From Streptomyces sp. SCL15-4 (GTDB taxonomy: Bacteria; Actinomycetota; Actinomycetes; Streptomycetales; Streptomycetaceae), in NCBI RefSeq assembly GCF_033366695.1, contig NZ_JAOBTQ010000001.1:4092001-4156000 (forward strand): 64,000 nucleotides of DNA, written 5' to 3'. This document shows positions 1-9,402 of this stretch, piece after piece; the stretch's first letter is position 1, and every line of letters starts with the position of its first letter. A program made the translations under genes and the position numbers. The notes under the pieces are model-generated. The model worked only from the letters and a program-made list of their open reading frames with translations. It was not told where the DNA came from and made no database searches.

Positions 1-2571
1 GGCACAGTTGCGCAATGTTGTTCAGCGTGCTGTATCTGCCTCGCCCGTCCGCTATTTCCGTGAAACCGGCCAGCGCCGACGTGAAGCATTCCAATGCCTC
101 ACTGTTCTCGGCGAGGTGGAGATGGGTGATCCCGAGCAGGTTCCGGCTCCGCGCGATCTGCCGCTTGTTGTCCGTTCGCAGCAGGAAATTGAGAGACCTT
201 TTCTGGAGTTCCTGGGCCTGGGCGTACTGGCCCGTCTGCCAGAGGGGGATCGACAGCTGGTGGACACATTCGCTCTGCAGCTCCCATTCCCCGAGGGAAC
301 GTGCGACGTCCAGCGCCTCACTCGCGGCCGAGATCGCCTCCGCGTACCGGGAACTGTGGGTGTGGACGGCGCCGAGGTCGAGCAGGGCGCGCGCCCTGGC
401 AGCGCTGTCACCTGCGGCGTCCCAGTGGGCGACGGCTCGTCGCAGCAACGGCTCGGCCGTGACGGCGTGCCCCTCCATGTCCAGGAATCCGGCCAGCACA
501 TGGACGGAGAAAGCCAGTTGCCGTTCCGATCCGTGGTGTACAAGCCAGTCCAGTGTGTCCAACAGATTGGCGCCTTCGCTGATCAGCCATTGCTCGGCCG
601 CCTGGGCGTCGGCGAGTTCGGGACATGACAGACCGGGGTCGGCCGCCTGGTGATCTATGCGCGAGCGAAAGGGATAGGCCAGCCGGTCCGCCCGGTCCGC
701 GGTCCGAACGTAGTGCTCCACCAGGGCGCGTTCGGCCCGCCGGCAATCATCCTCGGACTCGGTGTCACCGGATTCGATCAACGATCGCGCGTAGTCGCGC
801 AGGAGATCATGCATGGTGAACCGGTACGGAGACTTCTCGGAAACCAGGTGGTGGGCCAGGAGTTCCTCCAGCACGCGCCCGGCCACCGGGGCGGACAGGC
901 CGGTGAGTGCCGCCACCGCGTGCGGGGTGAATTCCGTGCCGACATGCAGCCCGATGCGCCGGAAGACCAGTTGCTGCTCCGCGCTGAGCGCACGGTACGA
1001 CAGCTCGAAGACATGGGTCATCGACCGTTCCCCGTCGCGCAGCTGGGTCAGATGCGCGCCGCCGGTGCGCAGCTGGCGCAGCAGGTCGGACGTGCCCCAC
1101 GAGGGCCGGGCGAGCAGCCGACTCGCGACGATCTCGATGGCCAGGGGCAGGTGGCCGCACATCCGGACGATCTCGGCGATGTCCGTTTCGTCGGCACCGG
1201 ACCGCACCCCCAGCCGCCGCGCGAAGAGCGCCATCGCGTCCGCGCGCGGCAGCACGTCGAGGGAGACCGGCCGCACTCCGGGAAGTCCGGGAAGCCGCGG
1301 CGGCGGCTGGTCACGATCACGGCCGTCGGCGAGGCGCCGGGCAGCAGCGGACGGACCTGCTCGGACCCGGCCGCGTCGTCCAGGATCACCAGCATGCGGC
1401 GGTCCCGGGTGGCCGTACGCCACAGCGCGGCCAGCGCGTCGGTGTCGTGGGACAGTTCCTTTGCTTCCATGCCGAGCAGCCGCAGCAGTTCGGTGAGGGC
1501 CCGGGCCGCGGTGGTGGCCGTCCGGCCGGGATGGCCCCCGCCCAGGTGCAGGAAGAGGCGCCCGTCGGGGAAGCGGTCCCGTAATCGGTGTGCCAGGTGG
1601 ACGGCCAGCGCGGTCTTGCCGACGCCTCCCATCCCGTCGATCGCCTCCACCGTGACGACCACGGCCGAGCCGTCCTGGCCCTCGCAGAGCGCCGAGGTGA
1701 GCCGTCGCAGTTCGTCGCGCCGTCCGACCCACGGGACGTCCCGCGGGAGATTGTCCGGGACGCCGGGGGCCGGCCGGGCCGGCTTCTTCCCGCCGCCACC
1801 GGTGCTCCCGAGCAGGGCCGCGGCCGGCGTGCCGGCCAGGATGCCCTGGTGGACGCGGTGCAGGCCGCGGCCGGCGTCGAGGCCGATGTCGCGGACCACG
1901 CGCTGCCGCGTCCGCTGGAGCAGTCTGGTGGCCTCGGCCGTGCGGTTGCTCCCGTACAGCGCGACGGCCAGCCGCTCGGCCAGCGCCTCGTCCACGGGAT
2001 GCTCCCGCGCCAGCGGCAGCAGGACGGGAACGGCGTCGGCGAACCTCCCCTGGCCCAGGAGGATCTCGGTGCGGGTCATCGCGGCCACGAGGCCGGTCTC
2101 ACCGACGGCCGTCCGCAGGTGCTCCGCCCAGGAACCGGTGATCCCGGCCAGCGGTTCGCCGCGCCACAACCCGTCCGCCCGGTCCAGCAGACCGAGGACG
2201 GATTCCGGGTCGTCGCTGTCCTTGAGGGCGCGTGCCTGGTCGACGCAGTTCGTGTAACAGCGCAGGTCCACCCGGTCGGGATCGACGTGCAGCACGTAGG
2301 AGTTGGTGCGGCTGACGATCGCGGGCGCGTCGCTCCCGGCGAACCGCAGGCAGGCCCGGATCCGTGAGATGTGGGCGTGCAGCGCCTCCCTGGCCTTGCC
2401 GGGCGGATGGTCGTCCCAGATGCGGTGGATCAGCGTGTCCACGCTCACGGTGCGGCCCGCGTCCCAGGCGAGGGCGGCCAGGGTGAGCCTGGTCTTCGTC
2501 GATCCGAGATCACCACGCCGGCCGGCCGCTCGTACCTCGACCGCCCCTGAGAGCCGAATCTCGAACTCCAC
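1..2571 (-). CDS. SARP-family regulator with BTAD, NB-ARC and TPR regions (3' end beyond window; frameshifted)
   Basis: AfsR/DnrI-like transcriptional activator. Residues 1-95 form an OmpR-type winged helix, about 96-245 a BTAD helical domain, and an NB-ARC ATPase follows with Walker A GMGGVGKTA near residue 310 and Walker B MLVILDDA near 390. TPR-like helices continue to base 1, where the gene leaves the window. The start is GTG with GGAGG seven bases upstream. The frame changes near 1295-1306 just after VIVTSRRR. Reading one frame over restores VRPVSLDVLPRADAMALFAR and the rest of the domain, so one base is probably missing from a GCC/CGC run. An in-frame TTA leucine codon at 1582-1584 implies dependence on the bldA tRNA. 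The gene is divergent from a second NB-ARC gene. The family assignment is secure; the targets are unknown. Confidence 0.85.
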
Positions 2572-2745
2572 CAGCGTCCTCCGGCCGGTAGGGCCTCCTC
2601 CGAGTATTCGAGAGTGTCACGGTCCTGCTGCCAGGGGCCATAAGCGGACCTGGCCAGCTCAAAATTGACCGATAAATTATCTCTTTCGTTCCCACCCCTC
2701 CCAAAGCGGGGAGTGATTCCCGAGGAGGCGAAAGGAGTCACTCAC
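2572..2745. promoter_or_regulatory. Divergent promoter region between SARP and STAND genes
   Basis: This 174-base stretch is unusually AT-rich for the window around 2660-2695, as expected for a bidirectional promoter. An inverted repeat GCCAGG (2630-2635), 13 bases, CCTGGC (2649-2654) could be an operator. I could not fix -10/-35 boxes with confidence for either gene. Confidence 0.45.
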
Positions 2746-5198
2746 GTGGGAGCTTCCCCTTCGGACACGCTCAAGGCGCTGCTGTCGGCCTTGGCCGCCT
2801 GCTCCGCCGACCCGGAGTCCCCCGCCTGGCGCGACCTGGCCCATGTCGTGGACACCGCGGCCCGCGCGGACGCGGCGGTGGCCCGGTTCCGGCCTCCGGG
2901 CAGCGCGGAACCACGGCTCGCGGAGCCGGCGGCCTGGCAGGAACTCGCACAGGAGCTGACCGCCGCGGCCCTGCGCGACGCGGTGACGCGGAGCGCGCTG
3001 ACCGACTGGTTACGGCGTCACGGCCCGACTCCGCCACGGCCCGCGGCACCCGGTCCGGCACCGGGCACGACGGCCAACGTCATCGGCGGAAGCGCGGTCC
3101 TCCACGGCCCCAGTGTGCAGGCCCGTGACATCCACGGAGGACTCCACTTCCACCCGCCCGCCGAAACACCCCGCCCGCGTCCACCGGTGCCCCGCCAACT
3201 GCCGCCGGTGACGGCGCGGTTCATGGACCGGGAAGCGGATCGCAGAACCCTGGACGCGCTGCGCGCCGGCATCCCGCGCACGCGCCCCAGGTCGTGGTGT
3301 CAGCGGGCTCGCGGGGGTCGGGAAGACCACGTTCGCCTGCCACTGGCTGCACGAGCACGCCGACAGCTTCCCCGACGGCCAGTTGTACGCCGACCTGGCC
3401 GGAGGGTCCGCCGACGGGGAGAGCGGTCCGGCCTCTCCCGCCACGGTCCTGGAGGCCTTCCTGATCGCGCTCGGAGTGCCGTCGGTACCGGCCGGAACCG
3501 CGCAGCGGAGCGCACTGTGGCGGTCGATGACCTCGGGGCTGCGGTTGGCCGTACTGCTGGACAACGCCTTCACAGCCGCCCAGGTACGTCCGCTGCTTTC
3601 CGGTTCACCGACCGGTATCACCGTGGTGACCAGCAGGAACACCCTGACCGGGCTGCGCGTCGACGGAGCGTCCGTGCACCGGCTGGAGGGACTGCCGGCC
3701 GAGTCGGCCGTGGCGCTGCTGGCCGTCGGCGGCGGGGCGCGCGTGGCGCGGGAGCCGGCCGCCGCGCACGAAGTGGTCCGGCTGTGCGGCGGCCTGCCCC
3801 TGACCGTCGGCCTGGCGTCCGCGCAACTCGCCATCCGGCCGCACCATTCCGTGTCCGCCCTGGCCGACAGTCTGTCCCGGGGACAGGGGGTGGTCGAGCT
3901 GCTGCGGGTCGACGGGGAGGCCGTGATGCGTACCGCGCTGGACATGGCGTACGACGTGCTGCCGGAGGCGGGCGCCCGGCTCTACCGCCGGATGGGCCTG
4001 GTGCCCACGGACCGGCACGACCTCAGGATGCTGACCGCCATAGCCGTCGACGCCGAGCGGGCGCAGGACGCGGAGCACGTGACCGCCATCGCCGTCCACG
4101 CCCTCGTGGAGGCCAACCTGGTGGAGGAGACGGGCCCGGACACCTACCGTTTCCACGACCTCGTCCAACCCCACGCCCGGCGGCTGGGCGAGGAGAAGGA
4201 GGAGGCCGGCCGGCGCGCGTACGTACTGCGCCGGTTCGTCGACTGGTGCCTGTCCACCGCGGCGTCGGCGGAGGAGATCCTCACCCCGAGCCACCGTCTG
4301 CCGGGCCACGACCTCCCGGCCGGTTCCGTCGAGCCCACACCGCTCGGCGGCCCCGACGAGGCGCTCGCCTGGCTGGACACGCACCGCAACGGGCTGCTGG
4401 GTGCCGTCCGGCACTGCGCGCGGCCGGCTGGCACACCCGCTGCTGGAGACTGACGGATCTCATGTGGCCCCTCTTCGTCCGGCTCCGCCCCTCACAGATG
4501 TGGACGGAGGCGCATCACCTCGGCCTCGAAGCGGCGCGCCGGAGCGGTTCGCGGCCCGGTGAGGGCCGCATGCTCACCTCCGGTGCGATCGGTCTGCGCA
4601 ACGCCGGGCGGTACGCGGAGGCGGCCGACTGGTACCGGCAGGCACTGGAGATGGCCACGGCGGACGGCGATGCCCGGCAACGGGCACAGGCCGTGAGCGG
4701 CCTCGGCCACATCAGTCTGCTGACCGACAGGCTCGACGAGGCACGCGGCCACTTCGAGGAGGCGCTCCGGCTGCGGGAGTCGGTCGGCTACCGGCGCGGA
4801 GCGGCCTCACCCGGCGGCGCCTCGGCGAGACCGCGCTGGCCGCCGGCGACCTGGCCACGGCCGCCGCGCAGTTGCGGCGCGCGGAGGCGGAGCTGGACGC
4901 ACTCGGGGAGACCTACGAAGCGACCCGCGTCCTGGCTCTCCTCGGCCACGTCCTGGTCCGTGCCGGTGACCTCGAAGGAGGCACCCGGCGGTTACGGGAG
5001 GCGCTGCCCCGCTTCCGCGCGGGCAGCGCCCGGTCGGAGCACTGGGAGGCACGCTGCCTGGAATGGCTGGGCCTGGCCGCCGAGTCACGGGGCGAGGCGG
5101 AGGACGCGGCCGGCCATTACGCGGCTGCCCGGGATCTCTTCCGGCGGCTGAGCCCCGAGGACGCCGACCGCCTGGACAGCCGGCTGCGGCAGCCGTGA
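2746..5198 (+). CDS. STAND NTPase: NB-ARC with C-terminal TPRs (several frameshifts)
   Basis: Predicted signal-transduction ATPase. GTG 2746 is preferred because AAAGGAG lies eight bases upstream. The first 100 residues are helical. A linker with the GPSVQARDIHGG pattern, common in Streptomyces STAND proteins, precedes an NB-ARC domain with Walker A GLAGVGKTT near 3310-3335, Walker B LAVLLDNA near 3550, and an MHD-like FHDLVQPHA near 4150. Tetratricopeptide repeats fill 4500-5190. The frame changes near 3270-3300, near 4430 and near 4805. The joined frames give one continuous family-like protein, so sequencing indels are more likely than decay, but a pseudogene is possible. Two in-frame TTA codons (3010-3012 and 4992-4994) suggest bldA control. 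No effector domain is obvious. Confidence 0.75.
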
Positions 5199-5233
5199 TG
5201 CCGCCGCAGCCGGCTGGTCCGGCCGTCCCTGGA

Positions 5234-5785
5234 TCAGCCGTGACACGCCGGCACGACAGCGCACAGCGCGCCCGGCGATCCTCCGGCCGCCACCCAGGCG
5301 TGCACCACCGAGGCGACCGCCTGCGGCGGGACGGGTGCCCGGGGTCCGCCCCGTTCCAGCCAGGCACACCAGACGTCACCCGGCGCCCGCCGCACACCGA
5401 CGGCACATCCCGCGCCGAAGCCGGGCACCGCGGCGGCGAGACATCCCGGATGTTCCACGAGCAGGTCCCGCACCCGCCGCCGCGCCTCCGAAGCCGCCGC
5501 CGGCACCCGGCTGACCAGGACGTCGGCATGCTCCCGGAGAACCGCCGGCCCGTCCGCGTCGGCCCACAGATGCGTGTCGCACGGGAGCCGGCCGGGCGGG
5601 TGCGGACACGGGGAGGGGGCCTGGTACGGACGGCCCTGTGCCGTGACCGGCAGCGCGTCGGAGCGGACGAGGGCCGGACCGCGCGCCGCGTGCGTGCGCC
5701 AGAGGACGCGGACCGGCGGCCCCGGAAGCCGGCACTTCGGGACAGGACGCCGGTGTGCGACGGGCAAAAGCACACGGTCGCCCAC
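5234..5785 (-). CDS. Hypothetical protein
   Basis: I do not recognise this 183-residue protein. It is rich in Arg, Pro and Ala, has no clear membrane segment or signal peptide, and contains scattered cysteines and tryptophans in its C-terminal half (for example GDVWCAWLERGG). The GTG at 5785 is the first canonical start. The same frame stays open with coding-like codons up to about 5850 (VTDAPDERVASLLRTGAG), so the real start may be upstream and hidden by an indel. It lies 80 bases downstream of the GT-B-like gene on the same strand and is probably cotranscribed with it. It is convergent with the STAND gene, which ends 35 bases away. Confidence 0.5.
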   Translation of the reverse strand: MGDRVLLPVAHRRPVPKCRLPGPPVRVLWRTHAARGPALVRSDALPVTAQGRPYQAPSPCPHPPGRLPCDTHLWADADGPAVLREHADVLVSRVPAAASEARRRVRDLLVEHPGCLAAAVPGFGAGCAVGVRRAPGDVWCAWLERGGPRAPVPPQAVASVVHAWVAAGGSPGALCAVVPACHG

Positions 5786-5864
5786 GCGGCGTCCGGCTCC
5801 GCTCCCCGCGCCGGTGCGGAGCAGCGAGGCGACGCGCTCGTCCGGAGCATCGGTGACCGATGGA

Positions 5865-7121
5865 TCACTGGACCGCCCCCCAGCCCGCGGAGACCTCCCA
5901 CTGCCGCAGCGAAGGAGGCGGCGGAGGCGGAGAGACGAGCGGCGCGAGGGCCGGTTCGCCGAGGCCGAGCAGGCGGTAGACGACGGACCGCATCCGCTGG
6001 TGGAACTCGCCCGGTGCCGAGGACAGCGCGGCGGTCACCTCGTCGTACTGTCCCCGGCGGCGCGACCGTGCCGCGTAGTCCAGCTGTCCGGCCAGCGGAT
6101 ATCCCGGCGCGATCACGGGCGCGACCGCGGACAGCAGCGCTGTCGGCGAGTAGTCCGACACCTCCCGTCGCGGGCCGGGCGTGAGCAGCAGCGTCGCTTC
6201 CGTGAGCGCGCCGTACACGGTCAGCGATCCGTGATCGCCGATGATCCAGTCGGCCGCGATCAGCGGTGCCTGCCAGTCGGCCTCCGGGGGCACGAGCGCC
6301 AGTCCCCGATCGCGGCAGCCGGCCAGCCAGCCGCGCACCTGCCGGGTTCCGTGGCCCGCGAACACGTTGGGATGGACCAGCATCGCGATGCGGTGGCCGT
6401 CGCCGGACAGCTGGCCGAGCAGTTGCGGCAGCAAGGCGTCGAGCCGCCCGAACGTCGAGGTCGGCCCCCAGGTGGAGGTGACGACCACCAGGCGCTCTCC
6501 GCTCCCGATCCCCAACGCGCGGCGGTACTCCGCGCGCCGTGGCAGGCCCGCCGTGATCCGGTCGACGCACGGATCGCCGACCACATGGGCCGCCGGGAGC
6601 GCCTCCGGGCACCACCGCGCCAGTTCCGCCAGGTCGCGTTCATGGGCGTAGGCGATCGCCGCCGGGACCAGACGGCCCTCGTGCAGCAGGTGCCGGCGGC
6701 TCAGCATCCCCGGCGGACGCCGCTCGCCCGGTGCGAGCGAGCCGATGTCGGTGAGCGGTTTGATGTGCCCGGCCCCGTGCGAGACGCGTACGACCGGAGC
6801 CCGCAGTTCGTGCACGCCGCGGGAGCCCGCGGCCAACGCGAGGTCGAAATCGGTCCGTAGGGCCTCCTCCCAGGGCACCGTGACGATGCCCAGTTCCTGC
6901 AAATACTGCGTGACCCCGCTGCCGAAGGCGTGCGGGGCGGCGGTGAAGACCAGCTGGATGCGCAGGTCGGACTCCAGCAGACCGAAGACTTCCTGCAGGC
7001 GTTGGGCGAACGTCACGGTGTGGACGACCACCAATACCCTTTTGCAGTCTCGTACGGTCAGCCAGTGTCCCTGCTCGATCAGTGCCGGTTTCGTGGTGCT
7101 GACGGACATGCGATCCCCCAT
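5865..7121 (-). CDS. GT-B-fold-like protein (glycosyl/glycerophosphotransferase-like)
   Basis: About 419 residues from ATG 7121 (MGDRM); ATG 7109 (MSVSTTK) is an alternative start. The layout suggests a two-lobed GT-B fold. An N-terminal Rossmann-like strand (VLVVVHTVTFAQRL) is followed near the middle by GERLVVVTSTWGPTSTFG, typical of the second lobe of CDP-glycerol or UDP-sugar transferases, then by IAMLVHPNVFAGHG and ADWIIGDHGSLTVYGAL, which resemble the nucleotide-sugar binding HP and GDxGS motifs. The C-terminus is a Pro-rich tail. The substrate cannot be inferred. The gene follows the CIS operon after a hairpin terminator, and three SARP-like repeats lie upstream, so it is probably a separate transcription unit linked to the SARP gene at the window start. 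Confidence 0.55.
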   Translation of the reverse strand: MGDRMSVSTTKPALIEQGHWLTVRDCKRVLVVVHTVTFAQRLQEVFGLLESDLRIQLVFTAAPHAFGSGVTQYLQELGIVTVPWEEALRTDFDLALAAGSRGVHELRAPVVRVSHGAGHIKPLTDIGSLAPGERRPPGMLSRRHLLHEGRLVPAAIAYAHERDLAELARWCPEALPAAHVVGDPCVDRITAGLPRRAEYRRALGIGSGERLVVVTSTWGPTSTFGRLDALLPQLLGQLSGDGHRIAMLVHPNVFAGHGTRQVRGWLAGCRDRGLALVPPEADWQAPLIAADWIIGDHGSLTVYGALTEATLLLTPGPRREVSDYSPTALLSAVAPVIAPGYPLAGQLDYAARSRRRGQYDEVTAALSSAPGEFHQRMRSVVYRLLGLGEPALAPLVSPPPPPPSLRQWEVSAGWGAVQ

Positions 7122-7177
7122 CGCTCGTCGCCGCGTTCGGCGGTCGACAGGGGACTTCCCGGCGGGAACGGCACTTT

Positions 7178-7205
7178 CCTTGCAGGCTCCTTGCAGCTCC
7201 CTTGC
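7178..7205 (-). promoter_or_regulatory. Three 11-nt-spaced direct repeats (SARP-like operator)
   Basis: On the minus strand GCAAGG occurs at 7205-7200, 7194-7189 and 7183-7178, exactly 11 bases apart. SARP activators bind heptamer direct repeats with 11-base spacing that overlap the -35 region, so the geometry fits. The gene at 7121 lies about 60 bases downstream. No good -10 box was seen. Confidence 0.45.
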
Positions 7206-7211
7206 CGGGGC

Positions 7212-7231
7212 GGCCGCCGTGGACGGCGGCC
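7212..7231 (-). terminator. Hairpin at the end of the CIS operon
   Basis: GGCCGCCGT (7212-7220) pairs perfectly with ACGGCGGCC (7223-7231), ten bases past the reconstructed stop of the CisA-like gene. There is no T tract, which is common for Streptomyces terminators. Confidence 0.5.
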
Positions 7232-7240
7232 GGTGTCCGC

Positions 7241-8747
7241 TCAGCTGCGGGCGAAGAACTCCACCTCCGCCAGGGCCAGGTGGTGGCCCCGGTCCAGGCC
7301 GGCCGGGGAGTTCAGGGAAGGCGGATCGTGGTGACGTCGCTGAAGGCGGTGGGGATCGTCTGCGGGCCCGGTTTGTCGCTGAGGACGAGCTGCTTGTGGT
7401 GCCGCTCACCGTCCCGCGTCGTCACCTCCAGGTCCATCCGCAGCGCGCGGCCCTGGTCGGCGTAGGCCTCCGGCGACTTGGACGCGCCGTTCGTGATGAT
7501 CATGTCCACCAGCCGGAACGGCTCCTGGAACGTGTACGTCACCGACGCGCCGGCCGCCGGCGCGCCCCAGTAGTGGTTGCTCACCCCGTCCGTGGTGTTC
7601 TTCGCCGGGTGCCCGGGTACCTCCGCGCTCGCCCTGATGCTCACCGGCGTCACGGGCTTGGTCTTGCTCAGCTTGTCCCGGGTGTCCTCGAACAGGGCAC
7701 GTCCGGCCGGCAGCAGGAACAGGCCGGCCGCGCACAGCGCCACCAGCACCGCCAGGATCACCAGGAACCGCACGCCCCGGCCCGAACTCGCCCGCACCCG
7801 GCGGCGCAGCGGCCACACGGTCCGCCACCACGGCAGCGGGGCCGGCTTCGCCTCCGGCTTCAGCGGGGCCGCGCAGCGCCGGCAGAAACGGCGGCCCGGC
7901 GGGTTGGGCGTGCCGCAGGCCGGGCAGGGCGTCCCCGCCACCTCGTCCGGCGCCTCCACGGGCCGTACGACCGGACGACGCGGGGCCACCGGCTTGCCCG
8001 GGCGTACGGGGAGCACGGCATCCGGCTCCGGCGCCGGTGCCGGTGTGCCGGGGGCGGACGGAGAGCGGGGGCCCGGGGTGTCCCGGGGCGCCGGGACGCG
8101 GGGGGCGGCGGGGGGCTGCGGCGCCGCCGGGGGCGGGGCCGCGCCGGGGGTGCGGCGGGCGCGGGCGCCGGACGGCTCGCGGTCGGGCGGGGTTCGGCGG
8201 GCGTCGGCGCGGGCGGGTCGGCGGGCGCCGGACGGGGCGCGGTTGTGCGGGGTTCGGCGGGCGCGGGCGGGTCGGCGGGCGCGGGCGCCGGACGCGGCGC
8301 GGGCGCCGGGCCTTCGGCGGGCGCGGACGCCGAAGCGGACGTGGGCTTGGGGGGCTCGGGGGCGGCCTCGTCCCGGGGGGTGTTCGCCGGGTCCGGCCGG
8401 GTGGGAGCGGAGGGCTCGTCCGCGGGGCGGCGGGTCTCGGCCGGCCCCGGTTCCTCCTCCCTCGTCTCGCCGCGGGTCCGGGACGTCAGGCGGAAGCGCA
8501 GGGACGAGACGCGGGGCGGCGGTGCGGTCCGCGTCGGCTCGTCCGCCGGCGCGGGGTCCGGTGCGGGGGCGGGGGCGGGGTCCGGTGCGGGCGGGGGCTC
8601 GGCGGCCGGGCCGGGGTCCGCGGGAGCGGGCCGCGAGGGCCCGCTCGTCGCCGATCCCGTGTCCGACCAGCCCAGGTACGTGCCGCAGTTGCCGCAGAAG
8701 TCGTCCGTGGGGCCGTTCGACGCCCCGCACGAGGGACACGCGCGCAT
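7241..8747 (-). CDS. cisA: Zinc-ribbon, Pro-rich, single-pass membrane protein; CisA-like CIS component (frameshifted)
   Basis: The N-terminus carries a zinc ribbon (CPSC at residues 4-7, CGNC at 18-21), followed by about 230 residues of Pro/Ala/Arg-rich repetitive linker and a second ribbon (CPAC, CRRC). One transmembrane helix (FLVILAVLVALCAAGLFLL, near residue 330) leads to an outer beta-sandwich that looks discoidin/F5-8C-like (SNHYWGAPAAG, FRLVDMIITNG). The frame changes in a C/G run near 8130-8155 and again near 7315. Reading on in the next frame gives LALAEVEFFARS and a stop at 7241, a natural end for this fold. It is the last CIS gene. From memory, a membrane protein CisA in this position in S. 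coelicolor is needed for particle recruitment to the membrane and for cell death. I could not confirm homology. Confidence 0.65.
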
Positions 8748-8751
8748 GGCG

Positions 8752-9402
8752 TCACCTCCCTTCGTCGGTGGGCGGGCCGGGCAGGATCTCCACCCGGCAG
8801 ACGGTGTGCACCGGGCACATGACCCGGACGATCTCGCGGACCCTGTCCGGATCCACCGGCGGCCGGACCGACGCGTCGTCGCCGGCCTCGTACGGGTGCG
8901 CCGCCGTCCGCCGCTCCCCGTTCGGACCCGTCCTCCGGTCGCCTGTCGTCGCGTCCGCCGGCCACACCCGTACCAGCGGACCCTCGGCAGACGGCGCGGG
9001 CAGGTCCGCGCCCGGGGTCGCCGACCAGGTCGCCGCGCCGGCCCCGGTGACCTCCGCGTCGACGCCCAGGGCCAGGCGCAGCGCCTCGGTCAGCCCCCTG
9101 GCCGTGCCGCGCCGGCGGTGGAGTTCCACGGCACGGGTGACGGCCTCGCGGCGCCGGTCCTCGGGCCACTCCGGGTCGTCGGTGGCGCCCACCCAGGAGG
9201 CCAGCCAGGTGAGGAAGTCGGCGGGGGCCAGCCGGGGATCGAGGTAGGCGGGAAGGGTGTCGAGGGTCAGGAAGACCGGGGCGAGGACGGTGTCCAGGCC
9301 GGCGGTGAAGCGCTGGGCGAAGTCGTCGTCGGCGTACAAAGCCGGCAGCTGTTCGCCGATCGGGTGGCGGCTCGGCAGGCCGGGGACGGCGGCGCGGCTC
9401 AT
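8752..9402 (-). CDS. CIS baseplate tail protein I-like (Cis12)
   Basis: 216 residues resembling phage tail protein I (P2 gpI, TIGR02242-like): short helices around LPALYADDDFAQRFTAGLD, then PADFLTWLASWVGA and RAVELHRRRGTARGLTEAL, the family's conserved core. In contractile systems this protein joins baseplate wedges to fibres. The start ATG overlaps the stop of the baseplate J gene by four bases (ATGA), and the CisA-like gene starts four bases after it ends, so all are cotranscribed. The C-terminal part ends in VMCPVHTVCRVEILPG, a conserved strand in eCIS versions. No tail-fibre gene follows, which fits the cytoplasmic, non-secreted lifestyle reported for Streptomyces particles. Confidence 0.8.
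   Translation of the reverse strand: MSRAAVPGLPSRHPIGEQLPALYADDDFAQRFTAGLDTVLAPVFLTLDTLPAYLDPRLAPADFLTWLASWVGATDDPEWPEDRRREAVTRAVELHRRRGTARGLTEALRLALGVDAEVTGAGAATWSATPGADLPAPSAEGPLVRVWPADATTGDRRTGPNGERRTAAHPYEAGDDASVRPPVDPDRVREIVRVMCPVHTVCRVEILPGPPTDEGR

Noticed and set aside
4807..6615. A 602-codon minus-strand frame
   Set aside because: It overlaps the real C-terminal part of the STAND gene and the GT-B-like gene in another frame, with Arg/Pro-rich noise only.
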